Shown: one piece after another, positions 21,472 to 30,144 of the stretch | Numbering within the stretch: position 1 is the first letter of the stretch | Layout: the number at the start of each line of letters is the position of its first letter | Source of the DNA: Gammaproteobacteria bacterium | Lineage (GTDB): Bacteria; Pseudomonadota; Gammaproteobacteria; JAJPIJ01 | Length of the DNA stretch: 64,000 bases | Reading direction: 5' to 3' | Assembly (NCBI GenBank): GCA_035501935.1 | Contig: DATJVC010000033.1 | Location: 1 to 64,000 of the forward strand | Position numbers and translations under genes: made by a program | Notes under the pieces: model-generated | The model's input: only the letters and a program-made list of their open reading frames with translations | What the model was told of the DNA's origin: nothing | Databases searched by the model: none

Positions 21472-23622
21472 GTGCCACGATTGACAAGTCAAACAGGTCG
21501 GGCCGTTCCAACCCGGCCGCAGTCGCCGGTGCTCGCTTTTACAGTCGTGGTGCTCTTTGGCCTGTCATTTTCGCTGACTTTGCTGCTGTATACGTGGCGC
21601 AGCAGTGTGGATCAATTGCGTACCGCCTTTACCTACAAGGCGGCCTCCATCGGGGATGCGATCACTCGTGGTACGGCCGGCACTGATGATGCGGCGCGAG
21701 GCCTGGCCGCGCTGATTGGGGAAACCCCTGAACTTTCCTCCGCCGATTTCCAGCGATATGCGCAGTCTTTGCTGCGACATCACTCGTATGTGGAAGCGGT
21801 GTCCTGGCATGTCTTGGGCGAGGACCACAGACATTGGCCGGTGCGGCAGCAGGTGTCCCGCTTCGGAGTGGCGGCGGAGGATGATCTCGCTTCAACACCC
21901 GGCGCGGACGAGGCGATCAATGCCGTCCTGAGCAGCGGCGACCCGATGCCCGGTGGAGCGCTGACGGCAGGGACGCTGAGCAATCGCTATCTGTTGTTCG
22001 CCCCAGTCCCTGCAACGGCGCGGGTATCAGCGGACACATACGTGCCGCAATTGGTGGTTTTTGTTGTGAATCCCCACAACATGATTGGACCACTGGCCCA
22101 CGCGTCAGATATGCGCATACTCATCACCGGCGAGGCGCAAGGACTTGTCGGCCGGCAGGTGCTTTATGACAATCAACCGGCGGCCGGGGATGCAGATTCC
22201 GGCTGGCATCTGGGGTTGCTGGAAAAAACGGCATTGGTCACCTTCCCGACCTATGCCATCCGCTTGCACGTGGAAAAGGAAATCAAATGGCAGGACGTGG
22301 AACTCGGCCCGCTGGTTGCGGCGAGTGTGCTGGGGGCGGGGATCACGTTGTTACTGTTCGCCCTGGCGCGGTCGCGTGAGCTGCAAACGCGTGAATTACG
22401 CGATCGAAATCGCGAGATCGAACGGCAGGTACGGGAACAAACCCTGGAGCTTGCACGCGCGCGCGATCAGGCGCTTGAGGCCTCGCGCGTCAAATCCGAT
22501 TTTCTGGCCAGCATGAGCCATGAGATCCGCACGCCGCTGAATGCCATCATTGGCATGGGTGAACTGCTCGGCGGGTCGTCGCTGAGCACCGAGCAGAATC
22601 GCTACGTGCAGGTGTTTCGCAAGGCCGGCGAAGCACTTCTCGATCTGGTCAGCGACATTCTGGATTTGGCCAAGATCGAGGCGCATCAACTGACACTTGA
22701 ACAGATCGACTTCGATGTTTTCAAACTGCTCCAGGATGCCGTTGACATCCATGCGCTGAAAGCCGCGGAACGGAACATTGACCTGGTGTTGCAGGTTGCC
22801 CCGGGGTTGCCGCGCCATCGACGCGGAGATCCCACCAGGCTTCGCCAGGTAATCCTGAACTTGACCGGCAACGCGTTGAAATTCACAGAGCGCGGCAAGG
22901 TGGTGGTGGCCGCGGTGCCTTCAGGCGAACAGCCCGCCGGCGTGCGCTTCAGCGTCACCGATACGGGCATCGGCATACCTTCGGACAAGCACCAGACCAT
23001 CTTTGAAAGCTTCAGCCAGGTGGATTCCTCCACGACCCGCAAGTACGGCGGTACCGGGCTGGGATTGGCGATCTGCAAAACGCTGGTCGAAATGATGGGA
23101 GGAACCATAGGCGTCGAGAGCGAACCGGGTCGGGGAAGCTGTTTTTTCTTTGAATTGCCCCTCCCCATCGCCGATACTGCAGGACGGCCGGATATCGCCT
23201 CAAATGTCGCGCCTGCCGCCACCCCGGAAATACCGCGCGCCCGTCTGCTGGTGGTGGATGACAATGTCGACAACCGCCTGCTGATACGCGCCTACCTCAA
23301 GACGGCGCCATGCGATATTGATGAGGCGGATAATGGCGCCGTCGCGGTCGATAAATTCAAACAGTCCCGCTATGATTTGGTATTGATGGACATGCAGATG
23401 CCGGTGCTGGACGGTTATTCTGCGACTCGGGCGATTCGCGAGTGGGAACATGCGCAAGGCCGCCTGCCAGCGCCGATCATTGCCCTGACCGCCTATGCGG
23501 TGCGCGAGGATGTGGACAAGAGCCTGGCCGCGGGTTGCACCGCGCATCTGACCAAACCCCTTCGTAAACAGATGTTATTGGAAAACCTGCGTCAATTTCT
23601 GACATCGGCGGACGGGCGCTGA
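21472..23622 (+). CDS. Hybrid sensor histidine kinase with periplasmic sensor domain
   Basis: The order is: transmembrane segment (about 20-41), periplasmic CHASE-like domain (about 45-275), second transmembrane segment (about 278-299), coiled coil, HisKA ([14 protein letters not shown], His350), HATPase with DTGIGI and GGTGLGLAI, and a C-terminal receiver ([12 protein letters not shown]). A GTG at 21472 is the chosen start; it lacks a strong ribosome site. The receiver on the kinase plus the separate Hpt protein fit a His-Asp-His-Asp relay to the sigma54 regulator. The sensed signal is unknown. Confidence 0.9.
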   Translation: MPRLTSQTGRAVPTRPQSPVLAFTVVVLFGLSFSLTLLLYTWRSSVDQLRTAFTYKAASIGDAITRGTAGTDDAARGLAALIGETPELSSADFQRYAQSLLRHHSYVEAVSWHVLGEDHRHWPVRQQVSRFGVAAEDDLASTPGADEAINAVLSSGDPMPGGALTAGTLSNRYLLFAPVPATARVSADTYVPQLVVFVVNPHNMIGPLAHASDMRILITGEAQGLVGRQVLYDNQPAAGDADSGWHLGLLEKTALVTFPTYAIRLHVEKEIKWQDVELGPLVAASVLGAGITLLLFALARSRELQTRELRDRNREIERQVREQTLELARARDQALEASRVKSDFLASMSHEIRTPLNAIIGMGELLGGSSLSTEQNRYVQVFRKAGEALLDLVSDILDLAKIEAHQLTLEQIDFDVFKLLQDAVDIHALKAAERNIDLVLQVAPGLPRHRRGDPTRLRQVILNLTGNALKFTERGKVVVAAVPSGEQPAGVRFSVTDTGIGIPSDKHQTIFESFSQVDSSTTRKYGGTGLGLAICKTLVEMMGGTIGVESEPGRGSCFFFELPLPIADTAGRPDIASNVAPAATPEIPRARLLVVDDNVDNRLLIRAYLKTAPCDIDEADNGAVAVDKFKQSRYDLVLMDMQMPVLDGYSATRAIREWEHAQGRLPAPIIALTAYAVREDVDKSLAAGCTAHLTKPLRKQMLLENLRQFLTSADGR

Positions 23623-23657
23623 GCCGCCCGCTGCTGTTGAATGGAGATATGAGGACC

Positions 23658-24296
23658 ATGAATCAACCCGCCCCGCCCGGCACGAAAAAAAGCAGTAATG
23701 TAGTCTGGTGTGCCACTCACGTCAGCCGCGCCGATCGCGAACGTCTGAACGGTCATCGGGGGGCGGTGCTCTGGTTTACGGGACTTTCCGGCTCCGGGAA
23801 GTCCACGATTTCCTCTGCGGTCGAATCACGCCTGCATCAGCTGGGGTGCCGCACCTATGTCTGCGATGGCGACAATATCCGCCACGGTTTGAACGGCGAC
23901 TTGGGATTTTCTCCCGCTGATCGCGTGGAAAACATCCGCCGTATCGCCGAAGTCGCGAAACTCTTCCTGGATGCCGGTATGATTGTGCTGACGGCGTTTA
24001 TATCCCCCTACCGGGCCGATCGGGCCAAGGCGCGCGAACGCATGCCACGAGGGGATTTCATCGAAGTGTATTGCCGGTGTCCGCTGGAGGTCTGCGAGCG
24101 GCGCGATGTGAAGGGCATGTACCGCCGCGCCCGTGCCGGCGAGATCAAGGAATTTACCGGCATCTCCGCGCCTTATGAGGAACCGGAGGCCGCCGAGATC
24201 GTGTTGAACACCGACGAACGGTCGCAGGAGGAATGCGTTGATGCCGTTATCCGGTATTTGCGTCAAACGGGGGTGGTGGCCGCCGAACTGCCGTAA
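23658..24296 (+). CDS. cysC: Adenylylsulfate (APS) kinase
   Basis: CysC phosphorylates APS to PAPS. The 212-residue protein has the P-loop GLSGSGKST, the substrate segment [16 protein letters not shown], and the region FISPYRADR and [14 protein letters not shown] typical of the family. The ATG at 23658 is preceded by GAGG at good spacing; ATGs at 23637 and 23649 are alternatives. No sulfurylase (cysD, cysN) or PAPS reductase gene is adjacent, so it may serve sulfation or a sulfur pathway encoded elsewhere. Confidence 0.94.
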   Translation: MNQPAPPGTKKSSNVVWCATHVSRADRERLNGHRGAVLWFTGLSGSGKSTISSAVESRLHQLGCRTYVCDGDNIRHGLNGDLGFSPADRVENIRRIAEVAKLFLDAGMIVLTAFISPYRADRAKARERMPRGDFIEVYCRCPLEVCERRDVKGMYRRARAGEIKEFTGISAPYEEPEAAEIVLNTDERSQEECVDAVIRYLRQTGVVAAELP

Positions 24297-24454
24297 TCGG
24301 GAGAGTGATGATGCGAACCGCGAGGCCGGGGTATTGTCCAACTTGTTCGCGCACGGAAGCGATTCAAATCCATGATGATCACTGACTCGCAGCCGAGGAT
24401 TTGTTAGCATTCAGAAATTAATGCCGTCCTTACCTAGCATTGGAGAAATCTAAC

Positions 24455-24862
24455 GTGAAGAAAATCCGAACGGTCATGCTGCTGGCGTTGTTACAGCCGA
24501 TGGTTGCGTATGCCGGCAATGACTTTCCGACCCTGGACCGGGTGAATTATGTCCTGGATTGCATGGACCGGCATGGGGAGCAGAGCATTACCAACCTGCT
24601 GGGCTGCTCCTGTACGATCGATGCCATTGCCGGCAAGATGAAGTTTGAGAAATATAGCGACGCCAAGACCTACGAGGAGTACAAAGACACGCCTGGAGAC
24701 AAGGGGGACGCCTTCCGTAGCAATGACAGGGCCAAGGCGCTTTACAACAAGCTGAATGAACTGGAGGCCGAGGCGGAAAAACACTGTTTTGTTAAGCAGA
24801 TAGTCCCCAAAGCTAAAGCGGAAGCAGCGGCCGAAGACAATAAAGGCGCGCAGCCTAAATGA
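24455..24862 (+). CDS. Small secreted cysteine-containing protein upstream of xoxF
   Basis: The GTG at 24455 has GGAG eight bases upstream and gives a 135-residue protein with a clean signal peptide (VKKIRTVMLLALLQP, cleavage after AYA). The mature part has four cysteines (LDCMD, LLGCSCTID, KHCFV), a glutamate-rich helix and a Lys/Ala tail. There is no CxxCH haem site and no thioredoxin motif. I do not recognise the family. Its place next to the xox genes, separated only by the xoxF leader, suggests a periplasmic role in methanol oxidation, but this is inference. Confidence 0.72.
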   Translation: MKKIRTVMLLALLQPMVAYAGNDFPTLDRVNYVLDCMDRHGEQSITNLLGCSCTIDAIAGKMKFEKYSDAKTYEEYKDTPGDKGDAFRSNDRAKALYNKLNELEAEAEKHCFVKQIVPKAKAEAAAEDNKGAQPK

Positions 24863-25011
24863 GTTAAGTTAAAGGGCGGTTAAATAGACCGCGGCATTTC
24901 CGTCCGGTTGAGTAAGATATTTTTAGTAACGAGGCCCCCTACGTTTTTTGTGCGGCGCAATATAAGTATGGGTTATGCCCATGCTCCACGGTGGCAACGT
25001 TGCTTTCGCTA

Positions 25012-25039
25012 TTGATGCCCCCTTGAAATCCGTTATAAT
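25012..25039 (+). promoter_or_regulatory. Candidate sigma70 promoter for xoxF
   Basis: TTGATG (25012-25017) and a perfect TATAAT (25034-25039) are separated by 16 bases. Transcription from here would leave a leader of about 395 bases before the xoxF start. Confidence 0.55.
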
Positions 25040-25151
25040 CCTCCCGCCGTATATTAGGTTGAGGCGAGTTGGGAAAATGTCCCGGCCAGAAGGATGAATT
25101 CCTAAGTGCGGTGTCAGCAACGAGGCGAAGTCAACATAAAAATTAAAATTA

Positions 25152-25318
25152 TGAGAATAAATAAATAATGGTTATTCACCATTGCCTGCGTTCCCAAGAT
25201 TTTTTCCTCCGGCGTTCCATGCCGGTCAGTTCATATTTATTCTCACAGCCTGCTCAAGTGATGACGGATGCCACCACGGCGCAGGTACCGCCTGCCTTGT
25301 TACGGACCGTGTTGGTGA
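25152..25318 (+). promoter_or_regulatory. Structured leader upstream of xoxF, possible cis-regulatory RNA
   Basis: A perfect 12-bp inverted repeat (25152-25163 with 25234-25245) encloses two smaller hairpins (25167-25171 with 25179-25183; 25209-25213 with 25221-25225), giving a three-way-junction shape. A second module follows with stem 25281-25285/25291-25295 inside a longer imperfect stem (CCACCACGG with CCGTGTTGG). The remaining 579-base gap between the small secreted gene and xoxF shows no believable coding frame. Found by eye; not folded computationally. Confidence 0.45.
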
Positions 25319-25441
25319 AACTCAAATAGCGAATTCAATTTCTCCGCGCCTCTCTTTCTGATCTCGGAGCGGCCGGGGTGTCAAAGCAAAAATAGAGATC
25401 AACTTTGGAAACTGTTAACAGTGAAAGTGAAGGAGGAGGTC

Positions 25442-27301
25442 ATGCTAAAAACATCGTATAAACGATGGTTGGTAGCGGCTCTCTCTTTGGCGGTACCTGG
25501 TGCGGTATTCGCTAATGACAGCGTCGAGAAACTGATAGCCAATCCCAATTACTGGGCTTATCCTGGCGGCAATTACTGGAACTGGCGTCATTCCAAGCTG
25601 GACCAGATCAACACCTCAAACGTAAGCAAGGTCGTCATGGCGTGGAATTTCTCCACCGGCCGCCTGCAGGGTCACGAAGGTGGCCCGCTGGTTCTGCCGG
25701 GCGAGGCCACTGGCCGCAAGGGTGACACCCTGTACATCCACTCTGCGTTCCCGAACGACGTGTTCGCCATCGACCTCGACAGCCTCGAGATCGTGTGGGA
25801 ATACGATCCGGTTCAGGAAGAGAGCGTGCAGGGCGTACTCTGCTGCGACAACGTCAACCGTGGCCTGGGTTATGGCAACGGGATGATCTTCCTGCAGCAA
25901 AACGACACCATGCTGGTTGCCCTGAAGGCCGACAACGGCCAGAAGGTGTGGGAAACCAAGAATGGCGAGCCCAAGATGGGCCAGACCAACACCAATGCCC
26001 CGCATGTCATCAAGGACAAGGTCTTCACCGGCATGTCCGGCGCGGAATTCGGTGTGCGTTGCTCGATCACTGCGTATGACATCAACAGCGGCAAGCTGGT
26101 GTGGCGTGCCTACAGCATGGGCCCGGACAGCGACATCCTGTTCGACCCGGCCAAGACCACGTCCATGGGCTCACCCGTCGGCGCCAATTCTTCGCTGAAG
26201 ACCTGGAAAGGTGACCAGTGGAAGATCGGCGGCGGCTCGGTGTGGGGCTGGTGGCCATATGACAAGGCGCAGAACCTGATGTTCTACGGCTCTGGCAACC
26301 CCTCCACCTGGAACCCGGTGGTGCGTCCCGGCGACAACAAGTGGTCAATGACCATGTTCGCCCGCGACGTCGATACCGGTGTCGCCAAGTGGGCGTACCA
26401 GATGACTCCGCATGATGAGTGGGACTATGACGGCGTCAACGAGATGGTCCTGTGGGACGGCAAGGTCAAGGGCAAGGACACCAAGGCCCTGAGCCACTTC
26501 GATCGTAACGGCTTCGGCTATACGATGGACCGTACCAATGGCGCGCTGCTGGTGGCCGAGAAGTATGACCCGGCTGTCAACTGGGCGACCCATGTCGACA
26601 TGAAGACCGGCCGTCCGCAGGTGGTTCAGTCCAAGTCCACCCACAGCAATGGCGAAGACACCGTCTCCAAGGACGTGTGCCCCGCCGCTCTGGGTACCAA
26701 GGACGAGCAGCCGTCTTCGTATGACCCGGACACGGGTCTGTTCTATGTGCCGACCAATCACGTTTGCATGACGTATGAGCCTGTTTCCAACCCGATGTAT
26801 GAGGCTGGCAAGCCCTACGTGTTTGCGAACCTGACCATGTTCCCTGCCGGCAAGACCTGCCCGGGCAAGGAGTGCGGCAACAACGACACCAACGACAACA
26901 TGGGCAACTTCATCGCTTGGGATGCGGGCCAGGGCAAGATCGTCTGGTCGATCCCCGAGAAGTGGTCGGTGTGGAGTGGTGTGTTGACCACCCATGGCGG
27001 TCTGGCTTTCTACGGCACGTTGGAAGGCTGGGAGAAAGCGGTTGACGCCAAGAGTGGCAAGCTGCTGTGGAAGTTCAAGACCGCGTCCGGCATCATCGGC
27101 AACACCAACACCTGGATGCACAACGGCAAGCAGTATCTCGGTGTGCTGTCCGGTATCGGTGGCTGGGCGGGTGCGGTGGTGGCCTTCCGCAAGGAAAACA
27201 CGGCTCCCGACGAGTGGGCGCTGGGTGCCGCGGGTGGTTACCGCGCGCTCAAGAGCGTCACCAAGAACGGTGGCGTGCTGAACGTCTTCTCCCTGCCGTA
27301 A
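25442..27301 (+). CDS. xoxF: Lanthanide-dependent PQQ methanol dehydrogenase, XoxF type
   Basis: This periplasmic enzyme oxidises methanol. The 619-residue precursor has a signal peptide (cleavage after AVFA, residue 24) and an eight-bladed propeller with repeated GxxxW signatures. The vicinal disulfide Cys134-Cys135 and metal ligands Glu202 and Asn286 are present. The catalytic Asp328 is followed by Asp330 in WDYDG. That extra aspartate distinguishes lanthanide enzymes from calcium MxaF, which has Ala there. The ATG at 25442 follows a very strong AAGGAGGAGG ribosome site; the GTG at 25421 is upstream of it. A 14-bp terminator follows the gene. Confidence 0.96.
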   Translation: MLKTSYKRWLVAALSLAVPGAVFANDSVEKLIANPNYWAYPGGNYWNWRHSKLDQINTSNVSKVVMAWNFSTGRLQGHEGGPLVLPGEATGRKGDTLYIHSAFPNDVFAIDLDSLEIVWEYDPVQEESVQGVLCCDNVNRGLGYGNGMIFLQQNDTMLVALKADNGQKVWETKNGEPKMGQTNTNAPHVIKDKVFTGMSGAEFGVRCSITAYDINSGKLVWRAYSMGPDSDILFDPAKTTSMGSPVGANSSLKTWKGDQWKIGGGSVWGWWPYDKAQNLMFYGSGNPSTWNPVVRPGDNKWSMTMFARDVDTGVAKWAYQMTPHDEWDYDGVNEMVLWDGKVKGKDTKALSHFDRNGFGYTMDRTNGALLVAEKYDPAVNWATHVDMKTGRPQVVQSKSTHSNGEDTVSKDVCPAALGTKDEQPSSYDPDTGLFYVPTNHVCMTYEPVSNPMYEAGKPYVFANLTMFPAGKTCPGKECGNNDTNDNMGNFIAWDAGQGKIVWSIPEKWSVWSGVLTTHGGLAFYGTLEGWEKAVDAKSGKLLWKFKTASGIIGNTNTWMHNGKQYLGVLSGIGGWAGAVVAFRKENTAPDEWALGAAGGYRALKSVTKNGGVLNVFSLP

Positions 27302-27356
27302 AAATAACGAACAGGCAGGTTAGTGGCGTTTAAATAACAACAAGTGTTAAATCTGT

Positions 27357-27392
27357 AACCCCTCGAAGCCTCGGCTTCGAGGGGTTTTTTTT
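27357..27392 (+). terminator. Rho-independent terminator after xoxF
   Basis: A long perfect stem (AACCCCTCGAAGCC with its complement, 27357-27370 and 27373-27386) is followed by eight T residues, separating xoxF from the cupredoxin gene. Confidence 0.93.
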
Positions 27393-27563
27393 AGCGCGGT
27401 GCATGTTATGGCTGCCGCAGGGCGTCACGGGTTAAGCAACCGTTAACCTGTGGAATTAAAAGGAACTTTTTAAAATAATCCGCACCTAACAGGCCGTCAG
27501 TGCAACCGGATATTTACAAACCCTTTGATGGGGATGATTAACAATTTATTTCTGGAGAGAGTC

Positions 27564-27992
27564 ATGAAAAAATTATTGCTGGCCTTGATAACGTTGGGCA
27601 CGATGATGTCGACAGGTGCCTGGGCGGCGGAGGTCACCGTAACCGCCACGGTACGTTCCTTTGATCCGGACATAGTTCAGATTCAGCCGGGCGACAAGGT
27701 GGTGTGGCGTCAGATGAATTCGCACAGCACCACTTCGATTGCCGGGATGATCCCGGATGGCGCCACGCCATGGAATTCAAAACTGGGCGAGGATTTCGCA
27801 ATGACCTTCGACAAGCCGGGCGCGTACGTCTATACCTGCACTCCCCACGCCTCCTTCGGCATGGGCGGCGTGATCATTGTCGGTAACGGCAAGCCCGCCA
27901 ATCTGGACGCCCTGAAAGCGGCGACCGACAATAACGGCAAGCGCTGGGTCAAAAAGCTCGAACGTTATCTGGACGAGCACGGCATCAAGTAA
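27564..27992 (+). CDS. Pseudoazurin-like blue copper protein (cupredoxin)
   Basis: The 142-residue precursor has a signal peptide (MKKLLLALITLG to AWAA) and a cupredoxin fold with type 1 copper ligands His54, Cys92, His95 and Met100. The spacing (38 residues His to Cys, then CxxH and four residues to Met) is that of pseudoazurin. MIPDGA after the first histidine is also a pseudoazurin trait. It is the first gene after xoxF, in the place where a cytochrome c XoxG gene is usually found, so it probably accepts electrons from XoxF. The C-terminal 35 residues are an added charged helix. Start chosen at 27564 for its GGAGAG site and signal peptide. Confidence 0.9.
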   Translation: MKKLLLALITLGTMMSTGAWAAEVTVTATVRSFDPDIVQIQPGDKVVWRQMNSHSTTSIAGMIPDGATPWNSKLGEDFAMTFDKPGAYVYTCTPHASFGMGGVIIVGNGKPANLDALKAATDNNGKRWVKKLERYLDEHGIK

Positions 27993-28022
27993 GCGGCCGG
28001 GTTTTATCTGGAAGGAACTGCA

Positions 28023-28064
28023 ACGGCCTTGCCGGGTCACATTACCGGCAAGGCCGTTTTTTTT
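28023..28064 (+). terminator. Rho-independent terminator after the cupredoxin gene
   Basis: A 13-bp stem (28023-28035 with 28045-28057) and a run of eight T residues, 30 bases after the stop. Confidence 0.92.
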
Positions 28065-28161
28065 GATGTGTTGTCAGCGTTTGTCAAGGGTACAATAGCC
28101 CCCCGCCCGCTGAACGGGGCTTTCGCACAAGCGGGCGACACAAACGCCGGGAGAATATGTC

Positions 28162-29118
28162 ATGAATGGTGGGAATAAGAAGGGCTCCAGAGAAGTGTCG
28201 ATCATCCTGTCATTGGTGCTGGGGATGATGTCCAGCGCCATGACAGGTGGACTGCTGGCTGAGGAAGATGCGGCGCCGCCGCCGCGTACTGCGCTCAAGG
28301 TATGTGGCGACCCCAATGCCATGCCGGCGTCGAATGACAAGTTGGAGGGCTTCGAGAATAAAATCGCCAAATTATTCGCCGACAGTCTGAAATTGCCCCT
28401 CCAATACTACTGGTTCCCGCAGCGCTTCAAATTCATACGCAATTCGCTTAAAAACAACAAAACCCCGGATGGTTCCTATCAGTGCGATTTGGTCATCAGC
28501 GTGCCGGAGAATTTCGACATGGCTGCCACTACGCAGCCGTATTATCACTCCACCTGGGCGATGGTCTATGTCAAGGGGCGCGGGCTGGACGACATCAAAT
28601 CCCAGGATGATCTGGCCAATTTGCCCCCGGAACGTAAAAAGAACCTGCGCATTGGCCTGTATGACGTCGGCCCCGCCACTGATTGGGCGTACAAACACAA
28701 CTTGCTTGATTACATGGTGTCCTATCAGCATATGACGGCTGATGTGCAGGATTATCCCGGACGCATTATCGAGCAGGATCTGGTGCAGGATAAGATCAAC
28801 GTCACCTTCGAGTGGGGCCCCATCGCCGGGTACTACGCCAAGAAAATCAAGAATCCGGAGCTGGTGGTGATCCCCATGAAGTCAGAGCCGGGCATCAAGT
28901 TTGATTTCCGCTTTGCCATGGCCACGCGCTTCGGGGAAAAGGCCTGGAAGCAGCAGGTGAACGATTTCATCACCCAGCATCGCGAGGATATCCGCGCCAT
29001 ACTGGCCGAATATGGCGTGCCGTTGGTTGATGAAGGCGCGACGAAGGCCGGGGATGACGACAACAAAGGCAAGCATAAGAAAGGTGATGGCAAGAAGAAT
29101 CAGGGTAAAAAGAGTTAG
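28162..29118 (+). CDS. xoxJ: XoxJ/MxaJ-like periplasmic substrate-binding-type protein
   Basis: The 318-residue protein has a signal-like N-terminus (to about residue 33) and a solute-binding fold starting LKVCGDPNAMPASNDKLEGF, the hallmark of quinoprotein-dehydrogenase-associated MxaJ/XoxJ proteins. VISVPENFDMAATTQPYY and FEWGPIAGYYAKK follow. XoxJ is thought to help assemble or activate XoxF rather than import a solute. The last 25 residues are a lysine- and glycine-rich tail (GKHKKGDGKKNQGKK), which I do not know from standard members. It is followed after 11 bases by the next secreted protein gene. Confidence 0.88.
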   Translation: MNGGNKKGSREVSIILSLVLGMMSSAMTGGLLAEEDAAPPPRTALKVCGDPNAMPASNDKLEGFENKIAKLFADSLKLPLQYYWFPQRFKFIRNSLKNNKTPDGSYQCDLVISVPENFDMAATTQPYYHSTWAMVYVKGRGLDDIKSQDDLANLPPERKKNLRIGLYDVGPATDWAYKHNLLDYMVSYQHMTADVQDYPGRIIEQDLVQDKINVTFEWGPIAGYYAKKIKNPELVVIPMKSEPGIKFDFRFAMATRFGEKAWKQQVNDFITQHREDIRAILAEYGVPLVDEGATKAGDDDNKGKHKKGDGKKNQGKKS

Positions 29119-29129
29119 AGGTGATGACC

Positions 29130-30005
29130 ATGATGGATATTAATTCCACGATCAGCGTTTACCATGGGGTCAAAGGGCTGTTGGCGGGTTGTCTTTGCGG
29201 CAGCTTGTTGCTTGTCGGGACAGTCTCGATGGCGGAGGATCCCGCCGCGACCGGCGTTGCCGCGACGCCCTCCGGGGATTCTGTGGAGGCCATGCCCAAC
29301 ATCAACAAGGATGGCAAGATGGACCCGGAGGCACTGGCGCACATCGGGCGCGTGGGCGATTCGATGGAAAGTGAAAATGTAAAGCTTTCCGATGCCGAAA
29401 CGCTTTTATGGATGACGGATCAACTCAAGAATATCAAGGCGCCGACCGTTCTCAGGTATCACTTCAAGAAACAGGGGAGCTTCGAAGAGGGCTTTGAAGA
29501 CAATGTGGAGTTCCAGGTCAAGGAAATAAAACCCGATGGCAGGAAGGCGGGCGTGGTCAACTGGTTCAGCGGCGAACGCAGCCACTATGTGCCGCCTTAT
29601 GATGACATCAACGGCAATCCCGTGCTGGGGATTTATCTGCAAGGCGACGTGCTGGAGATGAATCGCATCACGGAGGGATACTGGCGCTATTTCCACCGTC
29701 TGATCAAACAGGCCTTCGCGGAAAGTGCGGAGGTCAAACCAGTGACGATATCTTTTAATGGTAAGACGGTGCAGGGCAAGCAGGTGCGGATCGCGCCGTA
29801 CGTGAAGGATCCTCATCTGGGCGGCAACGAAAATTTCAAAAAAATGGAGAACAAGGAGTACCTCATCACCGTGTGTGACGACATTCCTGGATATCTGTAC
29901 GAAATCCACACGGTGGTGCCGGCGCCCGATAATGCCCAGGACAAGTCCAAGCCGTTAATCGATGAAACTTTGGTGCTGGTGGACGCGGAGCAGGCCGGTC
30001 ACTGA
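29130..30005 (+). CDS. Secreted protein of unknown function in the xox cluster
   Basis: About 291 residues, with a signal peptide ending VSMA near residue 35 (start ATG at 29130 preceded by AGAGGTGA; a GTG at 29121 is possible). The mature part is mixed alpha/beta with no CxxCH, no copper site and a single cysteine (VCDDIPGYLYEIHT). Visible segments such as VVNWFSGERSHYVPPYDD do not identify a family for me. It is tightly linked to xoxJ and ends at a terminator, so it is probably a periplasmic accessory of methanol oxidation. It is not XoxG. Confidence 0.75.
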   Translation: MMDINSTISVYHGVKGLLAGCLCGSLLLVGTVSMAEDPAATGVAATPSGDSVEAMPNINKDGKMDPEALAHIGRVGDSMESENVKLSDAETLLWMTDQLKNIKAPTVLRYHFKKQGSFEEGFEDNVEFQVKEIKPDGRKAGVVNWFSGERSHYVPPYDDINGNPVLGIYLQGDVLEMNRITEGYWRYFHRLIKQAFAESAEVKPVTISFNGKTVQGKQVRIAPYVKDPHLGGNENFKKMENKEYLITVCDDIPGYLYEIHTVVPAPDNAQDKSKPLIDETLVLVDAEQAGH

Positions 30006-30028
30006 AATTACACTCCTCAGCCACACTG

Positions 30029-30055
30029 AAAAACCCGGCGGTCGCCGGGTTTTTT
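30029..30055. terminator. Bidirectional terminator between the xox and fhc clusters
   Basis: A 10-bp stem (30031-30040 with 30043-30052) is flanked by A5 on the left and T6 on the right, so it can stop plus-strand transcription from the xox genes and possibly minus-strand transcription from fhcC. Confidence 0.82.
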
Positions 30056-30144
30056 ATTGCGAGACGTGCGTCAGCGGGTCAAAGAAGCGTGTGGGTCTGA
30101 CATGCCTGTCCATCCCCGTTGACTGGCGTGATATTTCCAGATAC

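Noticed and set aside
24923-25120. Minus-strand 65-codon frame in the xoxF leader
   Set aside because: No ribosome site, basic random-like composition, overlaps the likely xoxF promoter.
29130-30005. XoxG cytochrome c for the xox cluster
   Set aside because: No CxxCH motif and only one cysteine in the mature protein.
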